The notes: generated by a model not told the origin, from the sequence alone. 64,000 bases of DNA from an uncultured Parvularculaceae bacterium (GCA_947259375.1 CAMYLZ010000008.1:1-64000), one strand, 5' to 3'; shown: positions 26,369 to 35,094, counted from the stretch's first letter. Program-made: numbers and translations.

Positions 26369-27388
26369 CTATGCCAGCACCGGCTTCAACAGCGCCGCGA
26401 GCCGGTCATAGGCGGGAGCCGTATCGGACCTTTCAACCGGCGTCAATTGCGCCAGGGCCCGGGCGGCCCGCGCCGCCGCAGCGCCCTCAAGCGGGCGCAG
26501 CGCACTGGCGCTCTGCTTCTTTTCCTGCAACGAAAAGTTGCAATTGAGCGCGATGTCGCAGCCGGCTTCGAGAGCGCTGGAAATGCGACTGGCAAGCGCG
26601 CCGCCTAGCGCCTTCATCTTCAGATCATCCGTAAAAAGAAGACCATCAAAACCGATCTCGCCGCGAATGACCTCGCTAATAATGATAGGCGAAAGCGTCG
26701 CCGGACGATCCACATCAAAGGCTTCATAGACGATATGCGCGGTCATCCCCATGGGCGCGTCGCGCAACGCCCGGAACGGAGCGAAATCGACTTGCGCCAG
26801 ATCCTCGCGCCGGGCCGCGACGCGCGGCAATTCATGATGGCTGTCACACAGCGCGCGGCCATGTCCAGGCAAATGCTTGATCACCGGCAGCGCGCCGCCT
26901 TCAATCAAACCTTCCGCCAGTTTCGCGCCGAGCGCGGCGATCACATGCGGAGATTTGGCGAGCGCGCGATCGCCGATCACCACCGGATCGGCATCGATCT
27001 GCGGCGTGTCGAGCATCGGCGCGCAATTCACCGTGACGCCGAGGTCAGACCCCATCCGCCCCAACAGGTAACCATTAAGGCGCGCCGCCTCGCCTGCTTT
27101 TGCCGGGTCGAGCTTGTAGAGTTCGCCGAACGCCGCAGGCGCGCAATGGGCAGGGAAAGCCGTGGGCTTCATGCGGGCGACCCGCCCGCCCTCCTGATCG
27201 ATCAGGATCGGCGCATCGGCCCGGCCGACGCATTCGCGCAATTCCTCGCAATGGGCGCGCACAGCATCGGCGCTCTCGCAATGGCGGGCGAACAGGATGA
27301 AGCCCCAAGGATCAACCTCCCTGAAGAAGGCTTTTTCCTCGGCCGATAGTCGCGGCCCTTCGCAGTCGAAAATTGCAGCCGTGGGCAT
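26369..27388 (-). CDS. nagZ: Beta-N-acetylhexosaminidase (GH3)
   Basis: 339 residues from the ATG at 27388, with GGAG seven bases upstream. The GH3 motifs are present: GFILFARHCES, LIDQEGGRVARMKPTAFPA, the catalytic His region VIKHLPGHGRALCDSHHELP, and the nucleophile Asp in LLFTDDLKMKAL. NagZ removes GlcNAc from anhydromuropeptides during cell wall recycling in the cytoplasm. It lies between the SPOR gene and scpA. No signal peptide is seen. Confidence 0.94.
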   Translation of the reverse strand: MPTAAIFDCEGPRLSAEEKAFFREVDPWGFILFARHCESADAVRAHCEELRECVGRADAPILIDQEGGRVARMKPTAFPAHCAPAAFGELYKLDPAKAGEAARLNGYLLGRMGSDLGVTVNCAPMLDTPQIDADPVVIGDRALAKSPHVIAALGAKLAEGLIEGGALPVIKHLPGHGRALCDSHHELPRVAARREDLAQVDFAPFRALRDAPMGMTAHIVYEAFDVDRPATLSPIIISEVIRGEIGFDGLLFTDDLKMKALGGALASRISSALEAGCDIALNCNFSLQEKKQSASALRPLEGAAAARAARALAQLTPVERSDTAPAYDRLAALLKPVLA

Positions 27389-27419
27389 CACTCAACTCCG
27401 CCCTTCTTGCAGCAGCGCC

Positions 27420-28265
27420 TTACTTCGATTTGACGAGGCAATCCTGGCCGCGTTCTTTAAGGCCCGAACAATAGGTTTTGGCGTCATCGGACGACGTGAA
27501 AGGTCCGATCCGCAAGCGGTGATAAACGCCGCGGTCGCCAAGGTCCGCCATTTCAACATCCGGCGCCTTGCCGGAGAGGTAATCGCCAAGACGGCTTTCA
27601 AGACGCGCCCACTGGTTCATCGCCTCGTCATTGGACCGGAACGCGCCGACTTGCACAACATGCGTGCCGGCGATCGCCGACCCCGCCGCAGCCCCCCGCG
27701 ACGCCGGGCGCACATTGGCCGGGGTGACGCTGGTGGTGGCCGGGCCTGCATCCTCTTCGGTTGCCGGAGCCTCGGCGGCTTCGTCGCCAAAGGCCGCCTC
27801 ATCTTCAGCCTGCAAGCTGGCGAGCCGATCCTCGACTTCTTCCGACAATCCCTCAGTCGCTTCCGCGCCCGCCGCCAATGCGCCGATTGTATCTTCAACC
27901 GAGCGGTCCACCGGCTCTTCCGGCCCTTCGGCCAGGGTCGTCACCGGCGCGGCATTGTCGCCGTCAAGCGCGTCATAAACTTCGCGATCCTCGACCGTCG
28001 TTGTGCCGTCATCTGCAGTTTCAATCTTGATCGGGTCAGGGTCAGCGGCGACATATGGCGTTTCGATGGCGTTCTCCCCGCCGACTTTGAGCCCTTGCTT
28101 GTAAGCGATCCAGACGACGGATACGAATGCGCCGATCATGACAATGCCCATGATCAGCACGACAAAGCCGGGCAGCCCGCGATCATCATCGTCGTCGAAC
28201 TCGTCATATTCTTCGTAGTCTTCTTCGTATGGCTCGTCGTGTGTCTGTTCAGCTGCGTTGGTCAT
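27420..28265 (-). CDS. SPOR domain-containing membrane protein
   Basis: 281 residues. An acidic cytoplasmic N-terminus (residues 1-30, rich in Glu, Asp and Tyr), one membrane helix (FVVLIMGIVMIGAFVSVVW near 34-52), a long Ala/Glu-rich periplasmic linker, and a C-terminal SPOR domain (HVVQVGAFRSNDEAMNQWAR to the end, with a Cys pair near YCSGLKERGQDC). SPOR domains bind denuded septal glycan, so a division-site role is likely. The start has GGAG eight bases upstream. The usual upstream argS gene is absent. Confidence 0.88.
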   Translation of the reverse strand: MTNAAEQTHDEPYEEDYEEYDEFDDDDDRGLPGFVVLIMGIVMIGAFVSVVWIAYKQGLKVGGENAIETPYVAADPDPIKIETADDGTTTVEDREVYDALDGDNAAPVTTLAEGPEEPVDRSVEDTIGALAAGAEATEGLSEEVEDRLASLQAEDEAAFGDEAAEAPATEEDAGPATTSVTPANVRPASRGAAAGSAIAGTHVVQVGAFRSNDEAMNQWARLESRLGDYLSGKAPDVEMADLGDRGVYHRLRIGPFTSSDDAKTYCSGLKERGQDCLVKSK

Positions 28266-28446
28266 CGATCACCGCTCCTTGGCAGGCGCCGGTTCGGAAT
28301 TGCGCCTGTTATCTTATTTTCGTCCGCGCCGCTGATGCTCCCGCCTGGCGCACACGTCCGACTACGCTTTGCTAGTCTCGCCTGGCCGGGAACGCCGAAT
28401 CGCCATTGCCGCGTATTCTAGCACCCTTGCCCAGATTCGCAGAACG

Positions 28447-29679
28447 CTAGCCATCAAATTCGACGCCAAAAAGGCGGCGATATTCGCGGGTTGCGTAACG
28501 ATCCGTCATGCCGGCGATGTAGTCGCAAACAACGCGCGCAAGCCGCGCTTCATCCGCGCCCTCATAGCGCCCGCGCCACTCGGGCGGCAATGTCTCAGGC
28601 TCATTAAAGAACAAATCGAACAAAGATTTAACCATTCTCTTGGCCTGGCTGCGAGCGCGGTTAACCTTGTAATGCCTGTACATATTGGCGTGAAGAAAAG
28701 CCCGCAGGCCGTCAAGATCAGCCTCCATGGCTGGGGAAAACGCCGCCAGCGCATGCGGCGCGCGGCGCACCGCCTCCGCATCCTTCGGCGCGAGCTCGCC
28801 AATACGCCGCGTCGTCTCGGCCAGCACATCCTCGACCATGGCGCCGATCAGGTCAGAAACCGCTTCGGCGATCAAGACGTCGCGCGGCGCATTCGGATAA
28901 CGTTCCTCGGCGGCTTTGAGCCCCGGCCCCACCAGCGGCAGGTTGCGCGCCGCTTCGAAATCAAACAGCCCAGCCCTCAGCCCGTCATCCACATCGTGGT
29001 TGTTATACGCAATGTCGTCAGCGATGGCGGCGACCTGCGCTTCCAGCGAAGCGAAACTGTCGAGCCAGAGATCATGCGTTTCGGCATATTCGACGATAGC
29101 GGCGGGCAGCGGCTTTTTCTTGTCGGCGAGCGGCCCGGTTAGCGGGCCATTATGCTTGACCACGCCTTCGAGCGTTTCCCAGGTAAGATTGAGCCCGGCG
29201 AATTGTGCGTGGCGGTGCTCAAGCTTGGTGAGAAGACGCAAGGTCTGCGCATTGTGATCAAAGCCATTATAGGGCTTCATACATTCGACCAGCACATCCT
29301 CGCCCGTATGGCCGAAAGGCGGATGGCCGAGATCATGGGCGAGCGCCACGCATTCGGCGAGATCCTCGTCTAGCTGCAAAGCGCGGGCGAGCGTGCGCGC
29401 AATCTGCGCAACCTCCAGCGAGTGGGTCAGCCGCGTGCGGTAATGATCGCCCTCATGAGAGATGAAGACCTGAGTCTTGTGCTTCAGGCGGCGAAACGCG
29501 ACGGCATGGATCACCCGGTCTCGGTCTCGCTGGAAAGGCGTGCGGATCGTGCTTTCGGCCTCGCTCACCAGCCGGCCGCGGGTTTCGTCGGCGCGTGCGG
29601 CGTAAGGCGCTAACGGCGCCGGGAAGGCTTTGGGCGCGTTTCCGGCGCGGGCCGGCGCTGGCGGGGCTTGGTGCGGCAT
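28447..29679 (-). CDS. dgt: Deoxyguanosinetriphosphate triphosphohydrolase-like protein
   Basis: 410 residues from the ATG at 29679, with GGAAGA nine bases upstream; 25 more codons are open but poor. The HD-domain metal site is visible in [20 protein letters not shown] and [17 protein letters not shown], followed by [36 protein letters not shown] is the family N-terminal motif. The family hydrolyses dNTPs to nucleosides and triphosphate. It is divergent from erpA, a standard alphaproteobacterial pairing. Confidence 0.93.
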   Translation of the reverse strand: MPHQAPPAPARAGNAPKAFPAPLAPYAARADETRGRLVSEAESTIRTPFQRDRDRVIHAVAFRRLKHKTQVFISHEGDHYRTRLTHSLEVAQIARTLARALQLDEDLAECVALAHDLGHPPFGHTGEDVLVECMKPYNGFDHNAQTLRLLTKLEHRHAQFAGLNLTWETLEGVVKHNGPLTGPLADKKKPLPAAIVEYAETHDLWLDSFASLEAQVAAIADDIAYNNHDVDDGLRAGLFDFEAARNLPLVGPGLKAAEERYPNAPRDVLIAEAVSDLIGAMVEDVLAETTRRIGELAPKDAEAVRRAPHALAAFSPAMEADLDGLRAFLHANMYRHYKVNRARSQAKRMVKSLFDLFFNEPETLPPEWRGRYEGADEARLARVVCDYIAGMTDRYATREYRRLFGVEFDG

Positions 29680-29877
29680 GGCTTTGGTCTTCCGATTCAA
29701 GGGCGATTCGGGCGCGATTCGGCTTTTCAGCGCCTTTTCGGCCGATTCTGTCAAGATTTGTTGTTAAATTCAGGTGAGCAACATCGACGATCTTATCGGA
29801 ATTGAGACCGCATGCCCCCTCGAAACACCGCCAGACACCGCTTATGTAGTGTCCGCATTGAGTGAAGAGATCCGATC

Positions 29878-30219
29878 ATGAGCGTTACCGAGAAAAGCCC
29901 TGTCACCGTTTCAGCCCGCGCCGCGAAAAAAATCGCCGCGATCCTGTCGAAGGAACCGGCGGGCGCGATGCTGCGCGTGGCGGTGGAAGGCGGGGGCTGC
30001 TCCGGCTTTCAATACAAGTTCGACATCGTCGATGCGCGCGACGACGACGACCTCGTCCTTGATGCGGAAGGCTATAACGTACTCGTCGACTCAGTATCAG
30101 TCGAATATATGACCGGGTCGGAAATTGACTTTTCCGATGAGCTTATCGGCGCGGCGTTCAAGATCAACAATCCGAACGCCACGGCATCTTGCGGCTGCGG
30201 GACGAGCTTTTCGCTTTAA
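29878..30219 (+). CDS. erpA: Iron-sulfur cluster insertion protein ErpA (A-type carrier)
   Basis: 113 residues with the three A-type carrier cysteines: C41 in VEGGGCSGFQYKF and C105/C107 in the C-terminal SCGCGTSFSL. It receives Fe-S clusters and hands them to apoproteins. The gene diverges from dgt over a 200-base gap and converges with the SdpI-like gene. No isc or suf genes are nearby, which is normal for erpA. The start ATG has AAGAGAT-type purines upstream. Confidence 0.93.
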   Translation: MSVTEKSPVTVSARAAKKIAAILSKEPAGAMLRVAVEGGGCSGFQYKFDIVDARDDDDLVLDAEGYNVLVDSVSVEYMTGSEIDFSDELIGAAFKINNPNATASCGCGTSFSL

Positions 30220-30271
30220 CGCACAGCGCATCCATCCGCCCCCTGCCGAACTCATTTCTCCGCAGCGCTAC

Positions 30272-30907
30272 TCACTCGCTGCGCTTTGGCCGGCCGATCA
30301 AAACCGAAGCGACCAGAAGCCCCTGCACCCAGACAAAGATGATCGCGACCCATTGAGCGACTCGATCTCCCCAAATGGCATCCGCCGCGAACATACCGAA
30401 CACCCACAAAAGGGCATGAAGGATAAGAAAGATCGCAGTGCGTTTGCCGAGTGATTTTTCAGTCATATCTGTTTCCCGTTTTTTATCCTGTTGGTCCCGA
30501 GTCGGATTACGTAGCGAGAGCATGGCCCCTCGCGCGCCCACAAGCGCAAAAGCGCCTAGCCCTGTGATCGATGCGCCAAGCATCGCATGTTCATGCGGCG
30601 CCAATAACCAGATCGCGACAATAACGAGCCCCGCCAGAACAAACGCCCAACCGGCAAAACGCGTCAGCACACTGAATGGATCGAGGGCGCCAGCCTCAGC
30701 GGCGAGCGGGCGCACCAATTTGGGCAGTACATTGCCGGTGATGACCAGTATTCCGCCGAAAACAACGCCGATCGCACGCTTGGCTAAACTTGCATCAATG
30801 AAGCCGGTTTCCTTACCGGCAGCGATCCCGATAACAAATGCGATCACGACAAAGATAAAGAAAGCCGCAGCGCCCCCTCTGTGAGAGCCTCGGGACTCAT
30901 CCATCAT
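30272..30907 (-). CDS. SdpI-like membrane protein
   Basis: 211 residues from an ATG at 30907 that overlaps the repressor stop (ATGA); the frame is open further up but inside the repressor gene. About six hydrophobic segments are visible. The middle matches the SdpI repeat: AIGVVFGGILVITGNVLPKL, then FAGWAFVLAGLVIVAIWLL, like the GNYLPK and RFAGxxFVxAG blocks of Bacillus SdpI. The C-terminal part (KRTAIFLILHALLWVFGMF) is a second membrane pair. In Bacillus SdpI gives immunity to the SdpC toxin and traps SdpR. No sdpC-like toxin gene is present. The match is by motif only. Confidence 0.65.
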   Translation of the reverse strand: MMDESRGSHRGGAAAFFIFVVIAFVIGIAAGKETGFIDASLAKRAIGVVFGGILVITGNVLPKLVRPLAAEAGALDPFSVLTRFAGWAFVLAGLVIVAIWLLAPHEHAMLGASITGLGAFALVGARGAMLSLRNPTRDQQDKKRETDMTEKSLGKRTAIFLILHALLWVFGMFAADAIWGDRVAQWVAIIFVWVQGLLVASVLIGRPKRSE

Positions 30908-31221
30908 TCCGTTACCCTCTTTTGCTTGCGGGTGTTTCGCTTGTCCGCCCGTGCATCCTGCAATTCCCAACCAAACGCAGTGGTGAAGCCAAGAAGCGCT
31001 TCTTCAAGAACCGACATCTTCAATTGGTAGACAATCGACTTCCCACGCTTTTCCGACGCTACAAGATCCGCTTCGCGCAAAACCGCAAAATGAGCCGACA
31101 TGGTCGGCTTCGACACATCGAAATGCGCCGATAATTCGCCCGCACTCATCGGGCGCGCTTTCAAAAGCTCAAGCACGCGCCGTCGCGTCGGATCGGAAAG
31201 AGCCTTGAAGACCATATTCAT
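30904..31221 (-). CDS. ArsR/SdpR-type autorepressor
   Basis: 105 residues of the ArsR winged-helix type: VFKALSDPTRRRVLELLKAR, recognition region FDVSKPTMSAHFAVLREADL, wing ASEKRGKSIVYQLKMSVLEE. This aligns closely, from memory, with Bacillus SdpR, including the start MNxVFKAxSDPTRR. No metal-binding cysteines are seen. It overlaps the SdpI-like gene by four bases, the same repressor-membrane protein pairing as sdpRI. It probably represses its own operon. Confidence 0.85.
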   Translation of the reverse strand: MNMVFKALSDPTRRRVLELLKARPMSAGELSAHFDVSKPTMSAHFAVLREADLVASEKRGKSIVYQLKMSVLEEALLGFTTAFGWELQDARADKRNTRKQKRVTE

Positions 31222-31318
31222 AACTCGACATTTAGCTAATTATCGAAATGAGTCAAGACGCAACGCCCGCCAAAAAACTGGGAAATGCGGATTCAGCCGA
31301 CGGAAAGCGAAGAAAGCG

Positions 31319-31978
31319 TCACTCCAGCTCAGTCACGATCCCGGAGCCTTCCGCCAACAGCGCGTGGCCGGATTTGAAGACATCGCGACCGCCCCATTCG
31401 GCCAATAATCGCTCCAGCCACTCAGGATCGGTCGGCGAATTGACGAAATAGCGCTCGACAAAGCGCCGCGTCGTCCGCGCCTGTTCAAAAGCGGGGATAC
31501 GCACTTTCTCGCCCGAATAAAAGTCCCGCACGGTCGGTTCATGGAACATGAAACGCGCGGTTTCGCCAGCGATGCGCCGTTCGCCATGCAGGAATATCGG
31601 CACGCACATGGAATAGCATTTATAGCCGCGGCGCACCCGCGTATCGACAATATGAGTGCGCTTCATGCGTTCGATCACGCGGATCACCTGCTCGCCTTCG
31701 GCGATCGCCCCGCCCGGCGAGTGCAAATCGAGAATGATGCGGTCTCCCTCGCCGCGCCATTCGTCAAACGCCTCGGCAAAACGGCGCGCCATCGGCACAT
31801 CCACGTCGCTGCGCCAGGTAAAGATAAGGGTTTGCGGATCGGACCGGTCGCGCAATACCTCCAGCCGGCCCTCATCGCGAAAGATGAACTGCTCGTTGCG
31901 GGTTATGAGAAACGCCGTCGCCGCCAGCAATACAAGCGTGGCGGCCATCATCAGGCGGTTCTTTTTACGCTGATCCAA
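31319..31978 (-). CDS. Membrane-anchored ClpP/SppA-fold serine protease-like protein
   Basis: 219 residues from a TTG at 31978 with AGAGGG upstream; an ATG at 31951 is the alternative. One N-terminal membrane helix (residues 10-26) is followed by a ClpP/crotonase-fold domain: DRIILDLHSPGGAIAEGEQV (84-98 region), the candidate nucleophile S123 inside KCYSMCVPIFLHGERRIAGE with flanking C121 and C125, and a candidate His146 in ARFMFHEPTVRDF. This matches the periplasmic COG3904-type proteases of proteobacteria. The substrate is unknown. It stands alone between the SdpR-like gene and the nitroreductase. Confidence 0.75.
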   Translation of the reverse strand: MDQRKKNRLMMAATLVLLAATAFLITRNEQFIFRDEGRLEVLRDRSDPQTLIFTWRSDVDVPMARRFAEAFDEWRGEGDRIILDLHSPGGAIAEGEQVIRVIERMKRTHIVDTRVRRGYKCYSMCVPIFLHGERRIAGETARFMFHEPTVRDFYSGEKVRIPAFEQARTTRRFVERYFVNSPTDPEWLERLLAEWGGRDVFKSGHALLAEGSGIVTELE

Positions 31979-32068
31979 AACTCACCCTCTAAACACGCAA
32001 GAGAACTGTGACCGGCGATTGCCTTCCTCCCGCTCCTCACGTCACCATGGAAAACAGATAAGCACAGC

Positions 32069-32100
32069 GCAAGGCTATATGAACGCAAGGCTATGTGAAT
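32069..32100 (+). repeat. Tandem 16-bp duplication in the nitroreductase leader
   Basis: GCAAGGCTATATGAAC (32069-32084) is followed directly by GCAAGGCTATGTGAAT (32085-32100), 14 of 16 bases identical. Each copy holds an AAGG that can serve as a ribosome binding site. An ATG at 32079 opens a seven-codon frame (MNARLCE) whose TGA overlaps the nitroreductase ATG. Confidence 0.6.
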
Positions 32101-32770
32101 GACCATCGCCGACCTTCTCAAAACCCGTATTTCCACCCGAGCCTTTCTCGCCAGGCCCGTTAGCGAAGAAACAGTGCGCGCCCTGCTTGACGTCGCCCGC
32201 TGGGCGCCATCCGGCGGCAATTTGCAGCCATGGCGGGTGCATGTGGTCATGGGGCCGGCCCGCGACCGGCTGGTTGCCATGGTTCGCCAGGCAATCGCTG
32301 AAAATCCGCTGGCGGATGAATCCGAGCTGCGGGTGTATCCGCCGAAACTTGGAGAGCCCTGGCGGACCCGCCGTTACGAGGTCGGCGAAGCCATGTACGA
32401 AAAGCTCGGCATCCCGCGCGAGGACAAGATGGCGCGGCTTGCGCATCTCGCCCGCAATTATGAATTTTTCGGCGCGCCGGTCGGGCTGTTCTTTTCTCTC
32501 CATCGCCAGTTCGACAAATGCCAGTGGGCGCATCTCGGCATGTTTATGCAATCCCTCGCCCTCGCCGCCGCAGAAGCGGGCCTCGCCACCTGTATGCAAG
32601 AGGCATGGGCCATGCGCGCAAGAACCGTTTCGGGTTTTTTGGGGCTCGGCGAAGAAGAACAGCTTTATTGCGGCATGGCTTTGGGTTATGCCGACAAGGC
32701 GGCGGCGGTGAATCAGTTGCGGTCGACGCGTGTATCGGTCGATGCGTTCACCTCATTCATCACGGATTAG
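32099..32770 (+). CDS. Nitroreductase family protein
   Basis: 223 residues. FMN-binding features of the family are present: the N-terminal LLKTRISTRAFLARPV with the conserved Arg pair, LLDVARWAPSGGNLQPWRVH, LGMFMQSLALAAAEAGLATC, and a late YCGMALGYADKAAAVN followed by the Arg contact. Such enzymes reduce nitroaromatics, quinones or enones with NAD(P)H. It is followed after 12 bases by an SRPBCC gene and overlaps a tiny upstream frame. The physiological substrate is unknown. Confidence 0.88.
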   Translation: MTIADLLKTRISTRAFLARPVSEETVRALLDVARWAPSGGNLQPWRVHVVMGPARDRLVAMVRQAIAENPLADESELRVYPPKLGEPWRTRRYEVGEAMYEKLGIPREDKMARLAHLARNYEFFGAPVGLFFSLHRQFDKCQWAHLGMFMQSLALAAAEAGLATCMQEAWAMRARTVSGFLGLGEEEQLYCGMALGYADKAAAVNQLRSTRVSVDAFTSFITD

Positions 32771-32782
32771 CCAGCAAGACAG

Positions 32783-33262
32783 ATGCCCGTCCAGATTTCC
32801 GTTTCCGAAATCGTCAACGCCCCTGCGCATGACGTATTCAGCGCCGCCATTTCCATTGATGCGCGCGAATTGATCCAGAAACACGGGATCATGCCCGGCA
32901 TCTCCGATGTTGACGGTCATGACGCCCCGTGGACCGCTCTCGGCGACATTCGCCTGCAGAAAATGTCCGATGGCTCCTCCGTACGCGAAGAATTAATCGC
33001 GCTGACGCCGGATGAAACCTTCGGCTATCACCTCACCGGCTTTACCGGCGCATTGGCGCCGCTAGTCAAGGGCGCGCGCGCCGACTGGCACTTCACCCAA
33101 GTCAGCGCCGCCAAGACCAAGATCGACTGGACTTATGTCTTCACCCCGGCGAGCCTCGCGGCCGAGCCGGTTTTGTGGTTCATTGTAAAACTTTTCTGGC
33201 CCGGCTATCTGAAGGCCGCATTACGCCGCGTCAAAGAAAAAGCCGAGAGTAAGATACATTGA
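32783..33262 (+). CDS. SRPBCC family protein
   Basis: 159 residues with the START/Bet v1-like helix-grip pattern: an opening strand (QISVSEIVNAPAHDVFSAAI), a central beta-rich region (KMSDGSSVREELIALTPDETF), and a long C-terminal helix (FIVKLFWPGYLKAALRRVKE). The fold binds hydrophobic ligands, but the ligand here is unknown. Its stop overlaps the TTG start of xth, so the three genes from 32099 form one operon. Confidence 0.78.
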   Translation: MPVQISVSEIVNAPAHDVFSAAISIDARELIQKHGIMPGISDVDGHDAPWTALGDIRLQKMSDGSSVREELIALTPDETFGYHLTGFTGALAPLVKGARADWHFTQVSAAKTKIDWTYVFTPASLAAEPVLWFIVKLFWPGYLKAALRRVKEKAESKIH

Positions 33263-34041
33263 AAATCGCGACTTTTAACGTCAACTCTATCAACGCGCGC
33301 TTGCCGCGCATCCTGGAATGGTTCGACAAGGCCAAACCGGATGTCGCCGTGTTGCAAGAAATCAAATGCGTCGATGAAAAATTCCCGCGCGTGGAACTCG
33401 AGGATCGCGGCTATAATGTCGAGGTGCACGGACAAAAAACCTATAATGGCGTGGCGTTGTTGTCGAAGCACCCGGTTGAAGATGTGATGCGCGGCCTGCC
33501 CGGCGACAAGGACGACGAACAGGCGCGCTATATCGAAGCGCTGGTAACGCCGGACGACGCCGAACCGGTGCGGGTCGGCGGGCTTTATCTGCCCAACGGC
33601 AACCCGGCGCCTGGGCCGAAATATGACTACAAACTCAATTGGATGAAGCGACTCAAAAAGCGTGCGGAAGACTTGTTGATAAACGAAGAGGCGTTCGTTC
33701 TCGCCGGCGATTACAACGTTATTCCCCAGACGGAGGATGTTCACGACCCCGCCGCCTGGGCCGATGACGCATTATTCCTGCCGGAGACCCGCGCCGCCTT
33801 TCGCGAGATCCTCTATCTCGGGCTTACCGACGCTTTGCGACAGGCCGACCCGACCGGCATACGCTATACATTCTGGGATTATCAGCGCGGCGCCTGGGCG
33901 AAAGACCACGGCATTCGTATCGACCACTTGTTGCTGTCGCCGCAAGCCACCGACCGCTTCAGGGATGCAGGCATCGACCGCGCCGAGCGCGGCAAGGAAA
34001 AACCTTCCGACCATGTGCCTGTATGGGTGGAGCTGGCCTGA
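33259..34041 (+). CDS. xth: Exodeoxyribonuclease III
   Basis: 260 residues from a TTG start that overlaps the previous stop by three bases. The EEP-fold motifs are complete: KIATFNVNSINARLPRILEW, the metal Glu in VAVLQEIKCVDEKFP, GLYLPNGNP, the DYNV site in AGDYNVIPQTEDVHDP, and the catalytic SDHVPVWVEL at the end. It cleaves abasic sites and degrades 3' ends in base excision repair. In many alphaproteobacteria it follows erpA directly; here seven genes (three kilobases) separate them. Confidence 0.93.
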   Translation: MKIATFNVNSINARLPRILEWFDKAKPDVAVLQEIKCVDEKFPRVELEDRGYNVEVHGQKTYNGVALLSKHPVEDVMRGLPGDKDDEQARYIEALVTPDDAEPVRVGGLYLPNGNPAPGPKYDYKLNWMKRLKKRAEDLLINEEAFVLAGDYNVIPQTEDVHDPAAWADDALFLPETRAAFREILYLGLTDALRQADPTGIRYTFWDYQRGAWAKDHGIRIDHLLLSPQATDRFRDAGIDRAERGKEKPSDHVPVWVELA

Positions 34042-34049
34042 GCCAGCTC
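34030..34049. other. Hairpin between convergent xth and hydrolase genes
   Basis: GAGCTGGC, loop CTGA, GCCAGCTC is a perfect 8-bp stem that covers the xth stop codon. The genes on both sides converge on it. There is no T run in either direction, so it may slow or stabilise transcript ends rather than act as a full terminator. Confidence 0.4.
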
Positions 34050-34059
34050 CAATCGGGCA

Positions 34060-35061
34060 TTACTTCACTTCGCGATCAAGGAAGTCGACGATTTCGTCGG
34101 CGATCAGCGCGCCATGGCTTTCGAGAACAAAATGGCCGCCGTCGAGAATATGAAACTCGACATTTTTCAAATCGCGCTTGTAAGGATGCGCGCCTGCTTC
34201 CGGGAAGATATAGTCATTCTTACCCCAAACGATCAGCGTCGGCGTTTGATGCTTGCGGAACAGTTTTTGCCAGCGCGGATACTCTTCCACATTGGTGCGG
34301 TAATCATAGAATAAATCGAGCTGGATCTCCTTGTTGCCCGGCCGGTCAAGCAGATACTGATCCGTATGCCATGTGTCGGGAGAGATCAGCGCCGGGTCCG
34401 GCTGACCATGAACATATTGCCACTTCGTCGCCTCGAGGGTCAGCAGCTTGCGCAGCGCCTCGCGCTCCGTCGTTTCGCCGGTTTTCCAATAGGCTTTTAT
34501 CTGGTCCCAGAATTCTTCAAGTCCTTCGTCATAGGCGTTGCCGTTCTGAATGATGAAGGCGCTCACGCGTTCAGGGTTCTTCGCAAAAACGCGATAGCCG
34601 ACCGGCGCGCCGTAATCCATCAGATAAACGGCGAAGCGGTCAAGACCTTTTGCGTCGGCGAACTTTTCAACGATTTCCGCATAGCGGGCGAAGGAATAGT
34701 CGAACTCTTCGCGCGACGGCATGGCCGAGGCGCCGTAACCCGGATAATCCGGCGCGACGACATGATACTTTTCCGCCAATTCCGGAATCAGGTTGCGGAA
34801 CATCTGCGATGATGTCGGAAAGCCGTGCAGCAACAGGACGGTGGGGCGCGCCGGGTCGCCGGCTTCACGATAGAATACTTCAAGCCCGTCGATTTCGATC
34901 GTGCGATGCGCGACAGCGCCGCTCGGCGCAAGCGCCGTTTCAGACACCGGTTGCGCATGGGCGGTGCTCCCAGCCCCTGCCGCGACGCCGACAAGCAGCA
35001 ACGCAGCCGCATGCGCCCGCAGGAGGGTTTTGAAGGACGGAATTTTCAGCTTTGCGATCAT
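34060..35061 (-). CDS. Exported alpha/beta hydrolase with Asp nucleophile (haloalkane dehalogenase/epoxide hydrolase type)
   Basis: 333 residues from the ATG at 35061, preceded by GAGGAGAG. A signal peptide is likely (LLLVGVAAGAGSTAHAQ, cut after AHA). The alpha/beta hydrolase core has LLLHGFPTSSQMFRNLIPEL with the oxyanion His-Gly, the nucleophile elbow LMDYGAPVG with Asp149 instead of Ser, a second acid at D283 (WGKNDYIFP) and His310 (LDGGHFVLES). Asp nucleophiles mark haloalkane dehalogenases and epoxide hydrolases. It is downstream of a TetR gene and carries an operator-like palindrome at 35095. The substrate is not known. Confidence 0.85.
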   Translation of the reverse strand: MIAKLKIPSFKTLLRAHAAALLLVGVAAGAGSTAHAQPVSETALAPSGAVAHRTIEIDGLEVFYREAGDPARPTVLLLHGFPTSSQMFRNLIPELAEKYHVVAPDYPGYGASAMPSREEFDYSFARYAEIVEKFADAKGLDRFAVYLMDYGAPVGYRVFAKNPERVSAFIIQNGNAYDEGLEEFWDQIKAYWKTGETTEREALRKLLTLEATKWQYVHGQPDPALISPDTWHTDQYLLDRPGNKEIQLDLFYDYRTNVEEYPRWQKLFRKHQTPTLIVWGKNDYIFPEAGAHPYKRDLKNVEFHILDGGHFVLESHGALIADEIVDFLDREVK

Positions 35062-35094
35062 AGGTTCTCTCCTCAATTGATGTGAATTCAAATT

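Noticed and set aside
30261-30283. Terminator between erpA and the SdpI-like gene
   Set aside because: A 7-bp stem (CGCAGCG/CGCTGCG) exists but lies partly inside the SdpI-like coding end, has a 9-base loop and no T run.
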